DNA from: Strobilurus pachycystidiatus
Taxonomy: Eukaryota; Basidiomycota; Agaricomycetes; Agaricales; Physalacriaceae
Direction of reading: 5' to 3'
Assembly: GCA_019915135.1 (NCBI GenBank)
Contig: JAHLMK010000008.1
Span: 1,488,001 to 1,552,000, forward strand
DNA length: 64,000 nt
How positions within the stretch are numbered: position 1 is the first letter of the stretch; each line of letters opens with the position of its first letter. The notes beneath the pieces were generated by a model. That model had not been told where the DNA came from. It searched no databases and worked only from the letters and a program-made list of their open reading frames with translations. Both the position numbers and the translations under genes were made by a program. Shown in pieces: positions 1-11,208 of the stretch.

Positions 1-42
1 CGGACGACTTCTTATCAATCCTACGCTGTATACGAACAAACG

Positions 43-2348
43 ATGCACCCTGTTATCCTCCGCGACCCCGACGCCACGCAGCGGCTTCTAGAGGCCATCC
101 TTGATAGCCCTGGAGGTCGGCGCTCATTATCTCGTCTCGCTAGAACATGCCGTGCATTCGCTGAGCCGGCTTTGAACGTGCTTTGGAGAGAGCTAGATTC
201 TCTTGTCCCTATTATTGGCCTATTTCCCAATTATCTATTGAAGAAAACTCGGCGTCCTGGGTTGGGCTTGGTGAGTCACCCAATTCTCATTCCATAACAT
301 GTGCATCTCACCTCGACATGACCACAGTCTCGCACACCGGCAGAGGACGACTGGAAGAGGATTGTGGCGCACGGGGAGCGAGTCAGGAAGATCACATACA
401 GCGAGGCCCACGGCAACGTTGCAGTGTCTATCTTTCCCATTTTCGAAGAACACCGTCCGAAAACATACATCTTACCCCACCTACGCCACCTCGTTTGGAA
501 AGCAGAGACGCCAGCTGGACTGGAACGCTGCTTCCTCTTTCTGAATCCGGAATTGGAGACATTGACGCTCGAGATCGGCTCCAAGATGGCAAACCTCGGC
601 CATTTCCTGACCGATACCTCCAGCCGCACCACCCTCAAGGAGTTTCATTTTCCTCCCCCGCACCCCTCCCAGACTCGTTCACCGAGCTCCTCGCGCCACA
701 GAAGAAGTTGCAGAAGGTGGCTCTGGTCGCACCAGGTGCTCTGTCGCCAGGTGTTGGAAGGTGGATCGCATCGCTGGAGGACCTGAAGTCTCTTCAGCTC
801 GATCTCTCAGGCCGAGGCGTGGTAGCTGTGGAAGGTTTTTTCGACGAGCTGCACCCACACTCCGGGGACTCCACCCCGAGCTCAGTGATGTCGACAGATA
901 GCGGCGTGTTTTCGGGTGAGGAACTTGACTTTGCGGACATCCGCAAGGCTGCACTTCGACTGACTGGCGACCTTCGATCCAAAGGCTCGTTCGGGAAGCT
1001 ACGACAGCTACAGCTGACTGGCGAGGTGGCGAACATGGCCGTGTTCATGAAGCACCTCACCAACGACCTCGTCCACCTTGACCTGGTCATTGAAGACCCA
1101 CCAGATGCAGCAGACTGGCAGGACATGACGTTGCTGCTCTCTGAGAGATTCGGGGAGTCCCTTCAGACTTTGCGTATCTCCGCTACCGCAAATTCCCGCT
1201 ACACCGACCTCGTCAGGTCGACGAGCAGAGAGGTGCCATCCAAGAGGTTGACCCTCGAGCACTTCTCTGCCCTCCCATCGTTGGTCAAGTTGGAGATTGA
1301 GCTTCCTGAATCGTACCTGTTCACAAAGGCCGACATTCAACACCTCGCCAAGATCTGTCCCATGGTCCAAGACGTCAGACTGTGCCCACTAGCGCGTTTC
1401 CCTCTCGCTACAGGCCCTCCGAAGATCACGTTGGAGGATCTCGTTCCCTTGATCAGCAGCTGCCCACATCTCCACACCCTTGGCGCCGTCGTCAACGCGA
1501 AGGGCGGCAGTGTCGCCACACTCGAATCGCGTGCCGCGTCGTCCAGGTCTCTGTTGCGCCTCCACATGGGCCACTCCTGGGTCGGAGATAGTCTTCACGT
1601 CACAATTCTCCTCAGCCACATCGCACCCCACCTGGAGACGCTCAAGTGGTTCCACGAGAAGAACCGTCCAGGCTACATCGAGGCGCACGCGAAGGGCTGG
1701 GAGAGTGTTTCGGACGCGCTTCCGCACCTCCAGAACGTGCGCCTTTCGGAACGCAGGTTTGCTGCCCAGCTCTTGGAGAAGCTGAGTGTGCACACGACCG
1801 AGTACTCGGAGCAGGGTGTAGATGCGACGGTGTGGACGCAGGAGTTTGGCGTGCAAGTGGCACCGCAATTGGAAGAGATTGCGGTGCAGTCCAGTCCAAT
1901 CCTGGCTGACGCTGAGGTAGATGCGGTTCCGCAAAGCGCATCCGTCTCGGTCGACGCGACACCGATGACTACGGAGATGGAGATCGATGCTTGTCCCGAG
2001 TTCGTGGACGAGGCAGTCGAGGCAGTCACTCCAACCGAATCGCAGGAGGTGGATGCTACTGTCATTTCTGTCTCCAGGTCAGTGGAGGCATTGGTTGAAA
2101 CAACGCGTCCGGACTTTGGCGTGCGGTCCCATCTTCCCAATGTCAGTGTGCCCACAGAGTCCATGGTCAACGTAGCCGTGTTCGTCTGGCGCTTGGCTGT
2201 CTTCTTCCCGATTACGCTGCCATTCAGAGTACTTCACGCAGTGGTAGACAAAGTAAGCACCCGAGGAAAAGAGGCGGCGCCAAACGGGGTTGCGAACGGG
2301 ACGCCGGCACCAGAGATTGTGCTGGACACCTATCCAGTCTGTGGCTAA
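43..2348 (+). CDS. F-box/LRR-type protein, frame apparently broken once
   Basis: Probable substrate adaptor of an SCF ubiquitin ligase. Exon 1 (43-270, start ATG at 43) encodes an F-box-like helix region (residues about 10-60, with RLARTCRAFAEPALNVLW). A 57-nt intron (271-327, GTGAGT...CACAG) follows, and the reading continues with EDDWKRI, the usual link in basidiomycete F-box proteins. The rest is a leucine-rich, LRR-like region ending in a Ser/Thr/Val-rich tail and TAA/TAG-type stop at 2348. The frame changes near 645-655: LKEFHF lies in one frame and SSPAPLPDSFTELL in another. One extra T in the run at 648-651 would join them; there is no splice site. Either a sequence error or a recent pseudogene. 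Such genes are a large, fast-evolving family in Agaricomycetes. The target protein cannot be told. Confidence 0.7.
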
Positions 2349-2579
2349 TTCACTCAGCTTTGCAGAATACTCATATCGACTATGCACATTATGTTAATAT
2401 AGGCCAAATATGATTATGATTATGCGTCTCACACTGAAGTCGGAACTGAGCAGACTGAGGCAGCAAGTCAAACGATGTTGGAGAGTGAAGAAGGCGCGGC
2501 TGCCGGTCCGGATGCCGCAGCTAATGAGCGGACCGAGGTCAGCACGGCGACGCGTCACAACTCGACGAGAGCGTTCATC

Positions 2580-4362
2580 ATGGCCGACAACAAGAAACAA
2601 GAAAAGGACTTTACGCCCGAGGTAGACAGCCTTCTGCCCGAGGCTGATAAGCTCGTGAAGGTGCGCCGCTCATTCTATCCGACTGCCCTCATTGTTGACC
2701 GATGATGGGGTGATGACAGGCTGGCCAGCTGCAACCTGCCCTCGACAAACTCTTCCTGCTTGAGAAGCAAACGCGGAATGTGCGCCGTCAGATTGAATTC
2801 TCTGGTCTGCCGCTGAAATATTGCAGGCCGCCGATCTCTCGTCAACGACGCGACTCGTGAAAGCCGTCACTGAGCACTGTTATGCGGCGAAAGACTTTGT
2901 GCAACTCAACGCCAGCGTACTGCTGCTTTCCAAAAAGCACGGACAGCTCAAGGGTGCTGTGCAGGCCATGGTCGAACTTGTCATGTCCTACCTGGACGAC
3001 GTCAAGAAGGCACATGGGACTGAGAAATGGCTGGAGTTGGTGGAGACCCTTCGAGTTGTCACCGAAGGCAAGGTGCGAGGCGATCACACCTGTCGCGTAC
3101 GAACCACTTAAATCTGCTGCATCAGATCTTCCTAGAGACTCCGCGTGCTCGCGTAACCCTCCTTCTCGCACACTACCACGAAGGACTCCATGCCAAAGCC
3201 AAGACTCCCGAGGATGGGAAGAAGTCGTTAGAGACGGCGTCGGAGCTCTTGTCTGATCTCCAGGTCGAGACCTACTCTTCTATGGAACGACGCGAGAAGA
3301 CCGAATTCATTCTGGAGCAAATGAGGCTACTGATAGCTGTTGCCCGGCTCAAGGACGACGAGGCGACGAAGAGCGGCAAGGAGGCGATGACTGGTGGCGA
3401 GGCTGAATGGGTGAAGGTGCGGGTAGGAGGACGCAAAATCAACGAGTCTTTTTTGAAAGAGAAGGACAACGAAGTATGTCTTTGCCATCGTTTCCTTGAG
3501 ATGAAGTGCTGACGAATTGTCTCCAGGACCTCAAGCTGAAATACTACGACCTAATGATACAACACGCACTCCATCAAACCGCCTATCTCGACGCCGCCAA
3601 TTACTACTACAAAGTCTGGGAGACACCATCAATCAAGGAGGACGTGAACGATAAAGGCAAAACTGTATGAACTTTCCCCCTCGTCAATCTCTTTTGTCTG
3701 ACACGATGCTAGGCTTTGGAACACATTGTGTATTACGTCGTTCTCGCCCCCCACACCAACGAACAGTCTGATATGCTGCACCGTTTGTTCATCGACCCTG
3801 CCCTATTAAAGCTGGAACTTCATTAGTGGGTGAACCGCTCTATTAAACGTATCGAGTCTGACAGGTTGTAACAGCAATCTCGTCAAGTGCTTCACGACAC
3901 GAGAGCTCATGCGATGGCCAGGTATCCAGCAAATATACGGCGACTTTTTGAAGAAGACACCGGTGTTTTCGGCGGAAAAGCGATGGGAAGATCTTCATAC
4001 GCGTGTCATCGAACATGTAAGCGATACTCTACTCGAAACGCACATTGATTGACCGCCACGCACAGAACATTCGTGTTGTGTCTGAATACTACACGCGCAT
4101 AACATTGACTCGACTGACGTCTCTTCTTGACCTGACACCCAAGCAAACAGAGGAAACTCTTGCACGCCTTGTGGTTTCCAAGTCAATATGGGCGCGTATC
4201 GACCGACCGACTGGCATAATCACTTTCAAGATGCAGAAGAGTCCCGAGGACGTCATGAATGACTGGAGCTCTGATATGCAGAAGCTACTCGGACTTGTAG
4301 AGAAAGCGTGGATGGGAATGAACGCTGCACAGGCAGCCCAATCACGCGCTGTGAAGTCGTAG
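2580..4362 (+). CDS. rpn5: 26S proteasome regulatory subunit Rpn5 (PSMD12)
   Basis: Lid subunit of the 19S regulatory particle, needed for lid assembly and placement of the Rpn11 deubiquitinase. Eight exons fit: 2580-2660, 2720-2779, 2827-3072, 3126-3473, 3527-3664, 3713-3825, 3875-4016, 4066-4362, giving 474 aa, close to the family size. Conserved blocks seen: LEKQTRN, LVETLRVVTEGK, FILEQMRLL, LKLKYYDLMIQ, VVLAPHTNEQSD, FTTRELMRWP, and the PCI-domain end NIRVVSEYYTRITLTRL with DRPTGIITF. The start at 2580 (MADNKKQEKDF) is preferred; an in-frame ATG at 2475 would add 35 unconserved residues. The gene converges with the next one, with 47 nt between stops. Identity is secure; exon 2's acceptor (2719 or 2728) is the least certain edge. 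Confidence 0.95.
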
Positions 4363-4409
4363 CTTGTTTGTCTGTTCTTATGCATGATAATTATAATGTA
4401 TGTTCAAGC

Positions 4410-5396
4410 CTATGATCGTTGATACTGGATGTCTGCCGGATAGAACGACCGTTGACGCGACGAAGTAGGCGGAGGGATCTGCGGTTTCTCCGCGGCGGGG
4501 GCGCCTGGCGCTGCGGGCGCCCCTGGAGGCGGTACAAGCCCGTACTCCTCCTCCACTGCTTGTGGCACGTAGTCATTCCTGCGACCCTGCTTCCACTGGA
4601 AGGTGTACGCATTTCCTCTCGTCCACTCCCGGGAACCACCTTCGTAGTTGGCCATGATGGCTCTCCATCTCTTGCGAGCAGCATGCTCACTAGCATCAGC
4701 CAGAGCTTGGGTATCCCATGTATCCAGCTGTGCCGTCTCCTTGTGGTGTCCGATTTCGATTTCGGAAATGCCGAACTTCTTACCGAAACTCTCGTGCTCG
4801 AAGGCGGCGAAGCGGCGCATGATGAAGTGCTCGGCACGGAGAGCCCGAAATTGTGCAACGGCGCGGGTGTATGCGAATGTGAGGGGCATTTTGTGATGTT
4901 CGTGCAGGCAGACGGCGAAACGAACGGCGCTAAGTGACGCGTAAATGGACATAAGGATGTGGACGGGCGGGCCAACTCACTCTTCGGGATATGGATTCCG
5001 CCCGCGCTGCCTCAAGCGTGTCCACTCCTTCCCTTGCGCTGAATGGGGGTCCTCGACTTGTCCGTTTTCTGTCAAGGTAACGGGCCGGAAAGCCTCGAAA
5101 GGATGGTCCTTGAAGAACTGGCGACGGACTTGGTCCTCGAGGTACCCTATAGGCGCAGGTCTGTTCTTCGGCGGGAGCATTTTGTGTGATGCATTCTCCT
5201 GCACGCTCGATGCTGAGCTCGACTTGGATGTCTGGTCGTATGTTGTTCGGGGAGGCGGGGCCTTTGGCGGTAAAGGAAGGGGAGGGTTGAGCAGGACGGC
5301 TTTCAGCCATTCGGGTTCCCTGATCAGGCCTTGGCTCGCCAGACGGCCGACCTGGTGGTGGACCTGGGACGGGATACGCCGCACCATCGCGCCCAA
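4410..5396 (-). CDS. rsm25: Mitochondrial small ribosomal subunit protein mS23 (Rsm25-like)
   Basis: Component of the mitochondrial 37S/small ribosomal subunit. Two exons on the minus strand, 5396-4981 and 4929-4410, joined over a 51-nt GTGAGT...TTAG intron, give 311 aa. Exon 1 begins MGAMVRRIPSQVHHQV and contains YLEDQVRRQFFKDHPFE, exon 2 has FGKKFGISEIEIGHHKE; both blocks match the Rsm25/mS23 family. The C-terminus is a Pro/Ala-rich extension. The start at 5396 is the first ATG of the conserved frame. It is longer than yeast Rsm25 mostly because of the tail and an insertion before YLEDQ. Confidence 0.88.
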
Positions 5397-5855
5397 TTTT
5401 TCGCGTCGACGTCAGGAGTAAGTTCTTTATTTGGCTATGTTCCAATTTGGTTATGTTCCGAATGCCAAACACAGGCGGCCCCCTCCCGCCATCGCACTAC
5501 TTAGTATTGCCGTCGCGGCTGCTTGCCTCATCGCCATTTCCAGAGAATAATTACTGTATCTTCCGGCGTCACTGTGTCTTCTGGTTGGTTTCTTCCATTA
5601 CAACTGGCCTGGCACTGTCTCGGAAAGTCTTCCATATAACATTGGGTATGTATCCCTCTCACTGCTCTGATAGTTCAAGAGGATGTTCAGGCATTGTTGA
5701 TCTTAAGTATCGGGCCCAAGCTGAGATCGGTGTTGTGGTGAGCAAGATTCCGAACTTCCAGATGCCGCTTATCGATCGGGAGGGGGTGAATATTTTAGGA
5801 ACTAGTGCGAACATAATACAGTAAACTGGTTTGTCCTCTTTCCTTCTCGAAAGCC
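5397..5855. other. Intergenic, divergent promoter region
   Basis: 459 nt between the divergent mS23 and ribokinase start codons. Short open frames cross it, including a hydrophobic stretch read PPPAIALLSIAVAACLIAIS near 5480-5545, but I found no convincing gene model and no homology I recognise. It presumably holds both promoters. Confidence 0.5.
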
Positions 5856-7135
5856 ATGTCCGACGCTGCTCGCTGCCTTATTCGCGGTTCTATAAGTGCG
5901 TATCAATGCTCATTCTTCGGTTAATTTTGGTTCTGATTGCCCACGGACGATAGATATTGACGAGTTCTTCCATGGCATGTTGCACCAGAGTCAACAGTAG
6001 GGTGTATCTGACCTTTACTCTCAGTGAAGGACATCGTCCGTCCCGGAGAGACCATCTCGTCCGACAACTTGGAAAAGCGGGCCGGAGGCAAGGGTGCCAA
6101 TCAAGCAGTTGCTGTCGCACGGGCAGGAGCCACTGCAGATCTAGTTGCAGCCATTGGTAGCGATGGTCTCTGGCTCAAGCCCCAACTTGAAGGGGCTGGT
6201 GTCAACGTCTCCGGTGTCCCCGTCGTCGATGTGAGTTTCACAAGTCTTGCACAGCGTGAAATCCAATAGTTCTCCAGGATTCTACAGGACGCGCTATAAT
6301 CCAACTCACCGATGTGGGCGAGAACAGCATCAGTGAGTTGGCAATCAACACAACACCTTGACTCTTATCCACAAGCATCCAGTCCTCTACAAGGGCGCCA
6401 ACTATTCGCTGGTGCATCAAAAGTCTCCATTACCGCGCCACCCTCGAACAACACACATCCTTCTTCAGAACGAGATACCACTCTCCGAGACTTTGGCACA
6501 GCTCGATGCTGCCAACGACCCATCTCTTCCGGCACCTCTCTCCACGATGTTCAATCCCTCACCCATGCCAACCAAGGAACAACTCATCGCCTTCCCTTGG
6601 GATAAGCTCACCTGGCTGATTGTCAACGAGGGCGAGGCTTCCGATCTAAATAAAGTCCTTGTCCCGGCTGGAGATGTCTCCGTTCCTACCATTGACAAGG
6701 ACGCCCCCTGCGCGTCACTATCCGCATACCCTATCCTTCTCCGCCTATCACAGTGCATGCCCGCAACGAACATCGTGTGCACCCTGGGAGGGGCTGGAGT
6801 GCTCGCACATGTCCCTTCTCTTCGGGCCCCTCCTGTCTTCCTTCCGGCCGCTAAACTTCAAGGAACCGTCCGCGATACTACCGGTGCAGGGGACTGTTTC
6901 ACTGGATACCTTGTGGCTGGTCTCATGAAGCTGGATGGGCCTCTGACTCCTGAGTCACTGGTTCAAGTTCTTCGCCGCTGCGTTCAGGTACTCTCTAATT
7001 CGCCCTCGCTCTTTTGTGGTCACTCATCTCTCCTCACAGGCAGCTGGTATGTGTGTAGAGAGTCGCGGGGCAATGGAAAGTATCCCCAGCGGCACAGATG
7101 TCGATACGCGCCTCTCGGCTACCGGAAAACAGTAG
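5856..7135 (+). CDS. Ribokinase (PfkB family carbohydrate kinase)
   Basis: Phosphorylates D-ribose to ribose 5-phosphate with ATP, feeding the pentose phosphate pathway and nucleotide synthesis. Six exons fit: 5856-5895, 5954-5974, 6025-6230, 6278-6332, 6383-6987, 7040-7135, total 340 aa. Motifs: N-terminal IRGSINIDEF substrate-binding strand, the GGKGANQAVAVARAGA glycine motif (about residue 45), LLQNEIPL, LIVNEGEA, and DTTGAGDCFTGYLVAG with the catalytic Asp of the PfkB signature; the C-term AAGMCVESRGAMESIP is also typical. The second intron (5975-6024) begins GCATGT, so it must use a GC donor to keep the conserved frame. Nearly all family landmarks are present, so the enzyme is likely active. 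Confidence 0.93.
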
Positions 7136-7456
7136 AGTCTAGAATAGAGGATCCCTTCTCAGATGTCAATTAATTTGATCAAAAAGTATATCTAGTGCTT
7201 GCAGCGACAGAGCTTTGGTCGGGCGGGTGTAATTGCTTAAGCGAGAGCTCCGGCCGCCGTAGCTCATCGGCATACACTCGGCGGAGTACGGACGGGTCTT
7301 CAAAGATTCTACGATAGCTTCGCATTTGCGCCACACGATGGAAACATGGGGATTAGTTTACAGCGCATCGTCAATAATTATATAGTTGTTCTCAGACATC
7401 TCATTGGATACAAATTTACTTCTCTCTGCTTCACTTATATCTAATCTGCTTTCTAT
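7136..7456. other. Intergenic, convergent 3' flanks
   Basis: 321 nt between the stop codons of the ribokinase and aldolase genes, which converge. AT-rich 3' flanking sequence; I see no gene or RNA in it. Confidence 0.5.
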
Positions 7457-8550
7457 CTAAGTGCTATATCCGGAACCCGTGAATTTTGCATTTTGGCCAG
7501 TCGCAGTGCTCAGCGCTGCGGCGAAGCCGTCGGTTATGGTATCGATATCCGTGGTGACGCTGACCATGTCGAAGCCCTGCGCAAAGCGCTTAGCTGCTTG
7601 CTCGCCATTCAAGCCTTCAAAGACGTTAGAAACACAAATTAGTTTTTAGAGAGTTTCTTCTCACAGAAGATCGCGGCAGTCTTTCCAGCCTTCTTGCACG
7701 CTACAAGAATGGTGGCAATTGCCGCTTCGTGTTCCTCTCCTCCGAATTCAACACCCATAGAGACAGCAAGGTCGAAAGGCCCAATCTGAAATGTTGCATA
7801 GGTCAGTCGAAGTGAAATTCTGGTTAGCCAAAGGACCCACGAAGGCGATGTCGATGCCCTCAGCGACAATGGCATCGATTTCCTTCAGCGCGTTAGGATG
7901 CTCGATCTGCACAGCAACCAGAAGGTCCTCGTTGGCAGAGGCCTTATACGTGCCACCAAGAGCGCCGGCGGCGTGGGTGTACATGGGTCCAAAGCCGCGG
8001 ATGCCAACAGGAGGGTACTTGCATGCAGACACAACCTTACGGACAATTTCCTGTGCGATGCTTTAGAGCAGGACGTAGCGCAAGGTGATTCCACTTACGG
8101 CACTGTTGGCCATAGGGATCATAAGTCCGTGAGCACCACTGTCGAGAGCGCGCTGAGAGTACCATCAGTGATGGTGAATGATGAATCGCGAATGCAACCT
8201 GCCTTGATGAGCCATGCCTCTTCAGCAGGTACGCGAATGATAGGCGAGGCACCGCTGGAAGCTATGGCGTTTGTCAAGTCGTAGAATTGAGAATCGTTGA
8301 TCAATCCATGCTCTAGGAGGCAGATCAGTTGAGATGTTGAATGTAAGGCGTCGCCTACAGACCTCCGTCAATCAGGACCCAAGAGACGTTCTGGGTGTTG
8401 GCGATCGTCCGGGCGATTGCAGTACTACAAGATTTATTTAGAGAAGTCCAGTCATCTTGTCATGCGGACATACCTAGGCAAAGTGAGCCAGGCGCCAGCG
8501 GCGGGCTGCTTGGCATTGAGCTTATTGCGAAGGGGTAGATCGAGCGGCAT
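7457..8550 (-). CDS. HpcH/HpaI-type aldolase (citrate lyase beta-like)
   Basis: Probable class II pyruvate aldolase that splits 2-keto-3-deoxy sugar acids or 4-hydroxy-2-oxo acids to pyruvate and an aldehyde, metal-dependent, TIM-barrel (phosphoenolpyruvate-binding) fold. Starts MPLDLPLRNKLNAKQPAAGAW at 8550; stop 7457-7459. About seven exons. Conserved blocks: LIDGEHGLIND (catalytic His region), IIRVPAEEAWLIK, RALDSGAHGLMIPM, EIVRKVVSACKYPPVGIRG, VQIEHPNALKEIDAI, and IGPFDLAVSMG. Joining AEEAWLIK to RALDSGAHG needs a 50-nt intron (8153-8202) that begins GCAGGT, a GC donor. The substrate cannot be fixed from sequence; the sugar kinase and sugar transporter neighbours make a sugar-acid role attractive but this is inference. 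Confidence 0.88.
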
Positions 8551-8584
8551 GGTGATGGAGAGGGTCTGTAGCCAAGACAAGAAC

Positions 8585-8592
8585 TATATATA
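8585..8592 (-). promoter_or_regulatory. TATA-like box of the aldolase gene
   Basis: TATATA-type sequence about 35-42 nt upstream of the aldolase ATG on the minus strand. The position would leave a very short 5' leader. A candidate only. Confidence 0.3.
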
Positions 8593-9014
8593 AGTAGGAA
8601 CAAGCTGCTCTACAGATGAGCCTACGAGTCTTGAGGGGGGCGATCGCCTAAACAAATGAGGCTGTCGGAAGTAAGGCGGAACGATAGGCGGGACCTTCAA
8701 GTTGCAGTCACGGTCATCACCTGTCATCACGAGCTGGTTTTACAGGAAGGTCATCGCTTCTGTGTTGCACCGTGGCATTAGGTTTCTTGCTCACGATCCC
8801 TGCTGATGCCTGGCGATACGCAGGCACGCAATGTCTGGCGTCGGTAGGGATATCGGTTCGATAGTTCCGCTCGGCTCAGTGCCCAATCCCGAATTTGAGT
8901 TTCGGGCTCCTGGGGCCACTCTGGGGCCTGGATTCTGACGTCCAGCTGCTGGCAGTGTCCAGCTCCGAAGCGGAAAAACGTTTGGTGGACGATCTTGCTG
9001 CGCCGGGTCCATGT

Positions 9015-9022
9015 ATAAAAGA
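9015..9022 (+). promoter_or_regulatory. TATA box of the sugar transporter gene
   Basis: TATAAAAG lies about 65 nt upstream of the transporter ATG at 9084, a suitable distance for a core promoter with a leader of roughly 30-40 nt. This fits an inducible or strongly expressed gene. Confidence 0.5.
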
Positions 9023-9083
9023 ACTCCCCCGCCTTCTCCCCAATCCCTTCCCCACCGCTCCTCACTTCACATACTTGCCCAAC

Positions 9084-11086
9084 ATGCCGAGGGCCTACAT
9101 CATCATGGTTGGTCTCTTTGCAGGCCTTGGTGCGTTTCTCCCCATTGTGAAGGCAGTCCAAGCCTCATTCAGTTGTCTAGGTTCATTCCTTTTTGGATAC
9201 GATACCGGTATCATCACGACCAGTATTGCCCATGAAAGTTTCAAGAACTGTAATCATCCTGTTTGCAGCCACCAAATCAGTGTTAACGTACTCTGTCTAA
9301 AGATATGGGTAACCCCGGTGCCGCACAGACTGGCGCCATCGTTGCCACTTATATTGCTGGAGAGGCCGTTGGTGCCATCATGCAGAGTCTGCTAGGCGAC
9401 ATACTCGGTCGCAAACGATTTATGCAGATGATGTGTTTGGTGGTTCGTATGACTTTCTTTCTCTCTCTCTCGAGAATGACAGACAATCCAGGTCACGGTT
9501 GGAACGGTCATCCAAACTGCCGCTCAGAACTATCCTATGTTCCTCGTGGGCCGTATCCTTACTGGTCTTGCTGTGTAAGTCTCTCTTTCGATTTCGGTCC
9601 CTGTTTTGTCCTAATGTCGCGTCAAGTGGTGGCCTTGTCGGAACTGTTCCCATCTACAACTCTGAAATTGCGTACGTGTGTTCAATATTAGGAACGTTTT
9701 TGTTTACTGAACAATCGCGCAGACCGCCTGCTAGTCGTGGCTTGATTGGTGGTCTTTCTGGGTACATGATTGGTATTGGAGGATTCTTGGGTAAGTTCTC
9801 TGCTCACAATTATATTTTTTCTTGCTAAGTAGAATCTCACAGCTAATTGGATTGGCTACGCCTGCGGCTATGCATCTGACAGCAGCTCGTTCCAATGGAG
9901 GTTTCCGTTGGCGCTCCAGATCCCCCCTGGTGTCATTCTGTTCATTGGCCTCCAGTTCTTCCTCCCCGATTCCCCGCGATGGCTCGTAACTAGGGGTCGC
10001 TACGACGAAGCGAAGGTTGCCTTTACTCGCGTACGCGGTGATCTCACCGGCTCCGTCCTGGACAAGGAATTTGAAGACATGAAGGAACAGATTCTCTTCG
10101 AAAAGGTTGGCGCAGTCCATTGCCCATCATATTGTCTTTTTTGACGCACTTCTAGTCCAATGAAGTCAAGTCATTTGGTGAAGCATGGACCAAGTACAAG
10201 AAGCGTGTCATTATCGCCATCGCTACTCAGACCATGACCTCTCTAACCGGTGTTAACGTCATCAGTGAGTTTGGCACCAAATTATAGAAAGCTCATTGAC
10301 CATTTCTCCAGACTATTACCAGACTACGCTGTATAAACAACTCGGTATCACCGGACACTCGATTCTCATGATGGCTGGTATCTACGGTACCGTCGGTGTA
10401 ATCATCAACATCGCATCGTTGCACATGGTCGATCGCTTTGGACGTGTCAAGCTTCTGGGATTCGCTTCAGCTGGTCTTTGCATCGACCTCATCTACTCTG
10501 CGATCATGGCTCGTAAGTTCGCCGACTCAGACAACAAGGTTGGTAAAGGCTTCGCCATCCTGGGTATCTACCTTTTCACCGCCATCTATTGTAAGTCATG
10601 TGCAACTAACTTTCGTCGAAAACTTGTGCTAAATCGCTTCACAGATGCTGGTATCAACAGCACGACTTGGTTATATGGTGTCGAAATCTTACCAATTTTC
10701 TTGCGAAGCAAAGTGTGAGTTGACCTTGCTGTCTCTTATACTCTAAATCTCAATCCAATCGAAGTACTGGTATCGCCTCGACGTCTCACTTCGTTTGGAA
10801 CATTGCTTTGACCGAGGCCGGTCCTAGCGCGTTCGCAAACATTGGCGAGAACTACTACTGTGAGTAACATCTCCTACTGGTCTGTGTCACTCTGACCATT
10901 GCAATAGACGTTTTCGTTGGCACAACGTTCTTCTCCGCTATCTGCATCTTCTTGTTCTTCCCCGAGACGAAGGGCAAGACTCTGGAAGAAATCGCTGCCG
11001 ACTTTGGGGACGAGGTCGTTCGCGCTGATGATGACAACATGAAGGGCGATGCGAAAACACATCAAGAGCACGTTGAGGGAGCATGA
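9084..11086 (+). CDS. MFS sugar transporter (hexose/pentose:H+ symporter type)
   Basis: Twelve-helix plasma-membrane sugar importer of the major facilitator, sugar porter family. About ten exons from ATG at 9084 (MPRAYIIMVGLFAGLGSF) to TGA at 11084-11086. Signature motifs in order: FLFGYDTGII in helix 1, GDILGRKRFM between helices 2 and 3, FLVGRILTGLAVGGLVG, FLPDSPRWLV after helix 6, TGVNVINYYQTTLYKQLG in helix 7, MVDRFGRVKLLG between helices 8 and 9, and FFPETKGKTLEEI after helix 12. Introns are short; one falls inside the helix-1 block. The helix 7 block resembles fungal hexose/xylose/quinate-type carriers, but substrate is not fixed by motifs. It is divergent from the aldolase and next to a ribokinase, which may hint at sugar or sugar-acid use. 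Confidence 0.92.
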
Positions 11087-11208
11087 CCGTGGCGCGAAGG
11101 AGGAAAGGTCTGTATCTATGTTATTACTGTGCAAAGTCTTTTGTGCAATCAATATTAGTTGTTACGCTATAACGAGTGCTGTGTAATGTTATCATAATTG
11201 TGTACAAA

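Larger units (their letters stand above)
8551..9083. other. Intergenic, shared divergent promoter (aldolase / sugar transporter)
   Basis: 533 nt between the divergent start codons of the aldolase and the sugar transporter, with TATA-like boxes near both ends. The layout suggests possible co-regulation by carbon source. No further gene is visible; the short open frames are not conserved-looking. Confidence 0.45.
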
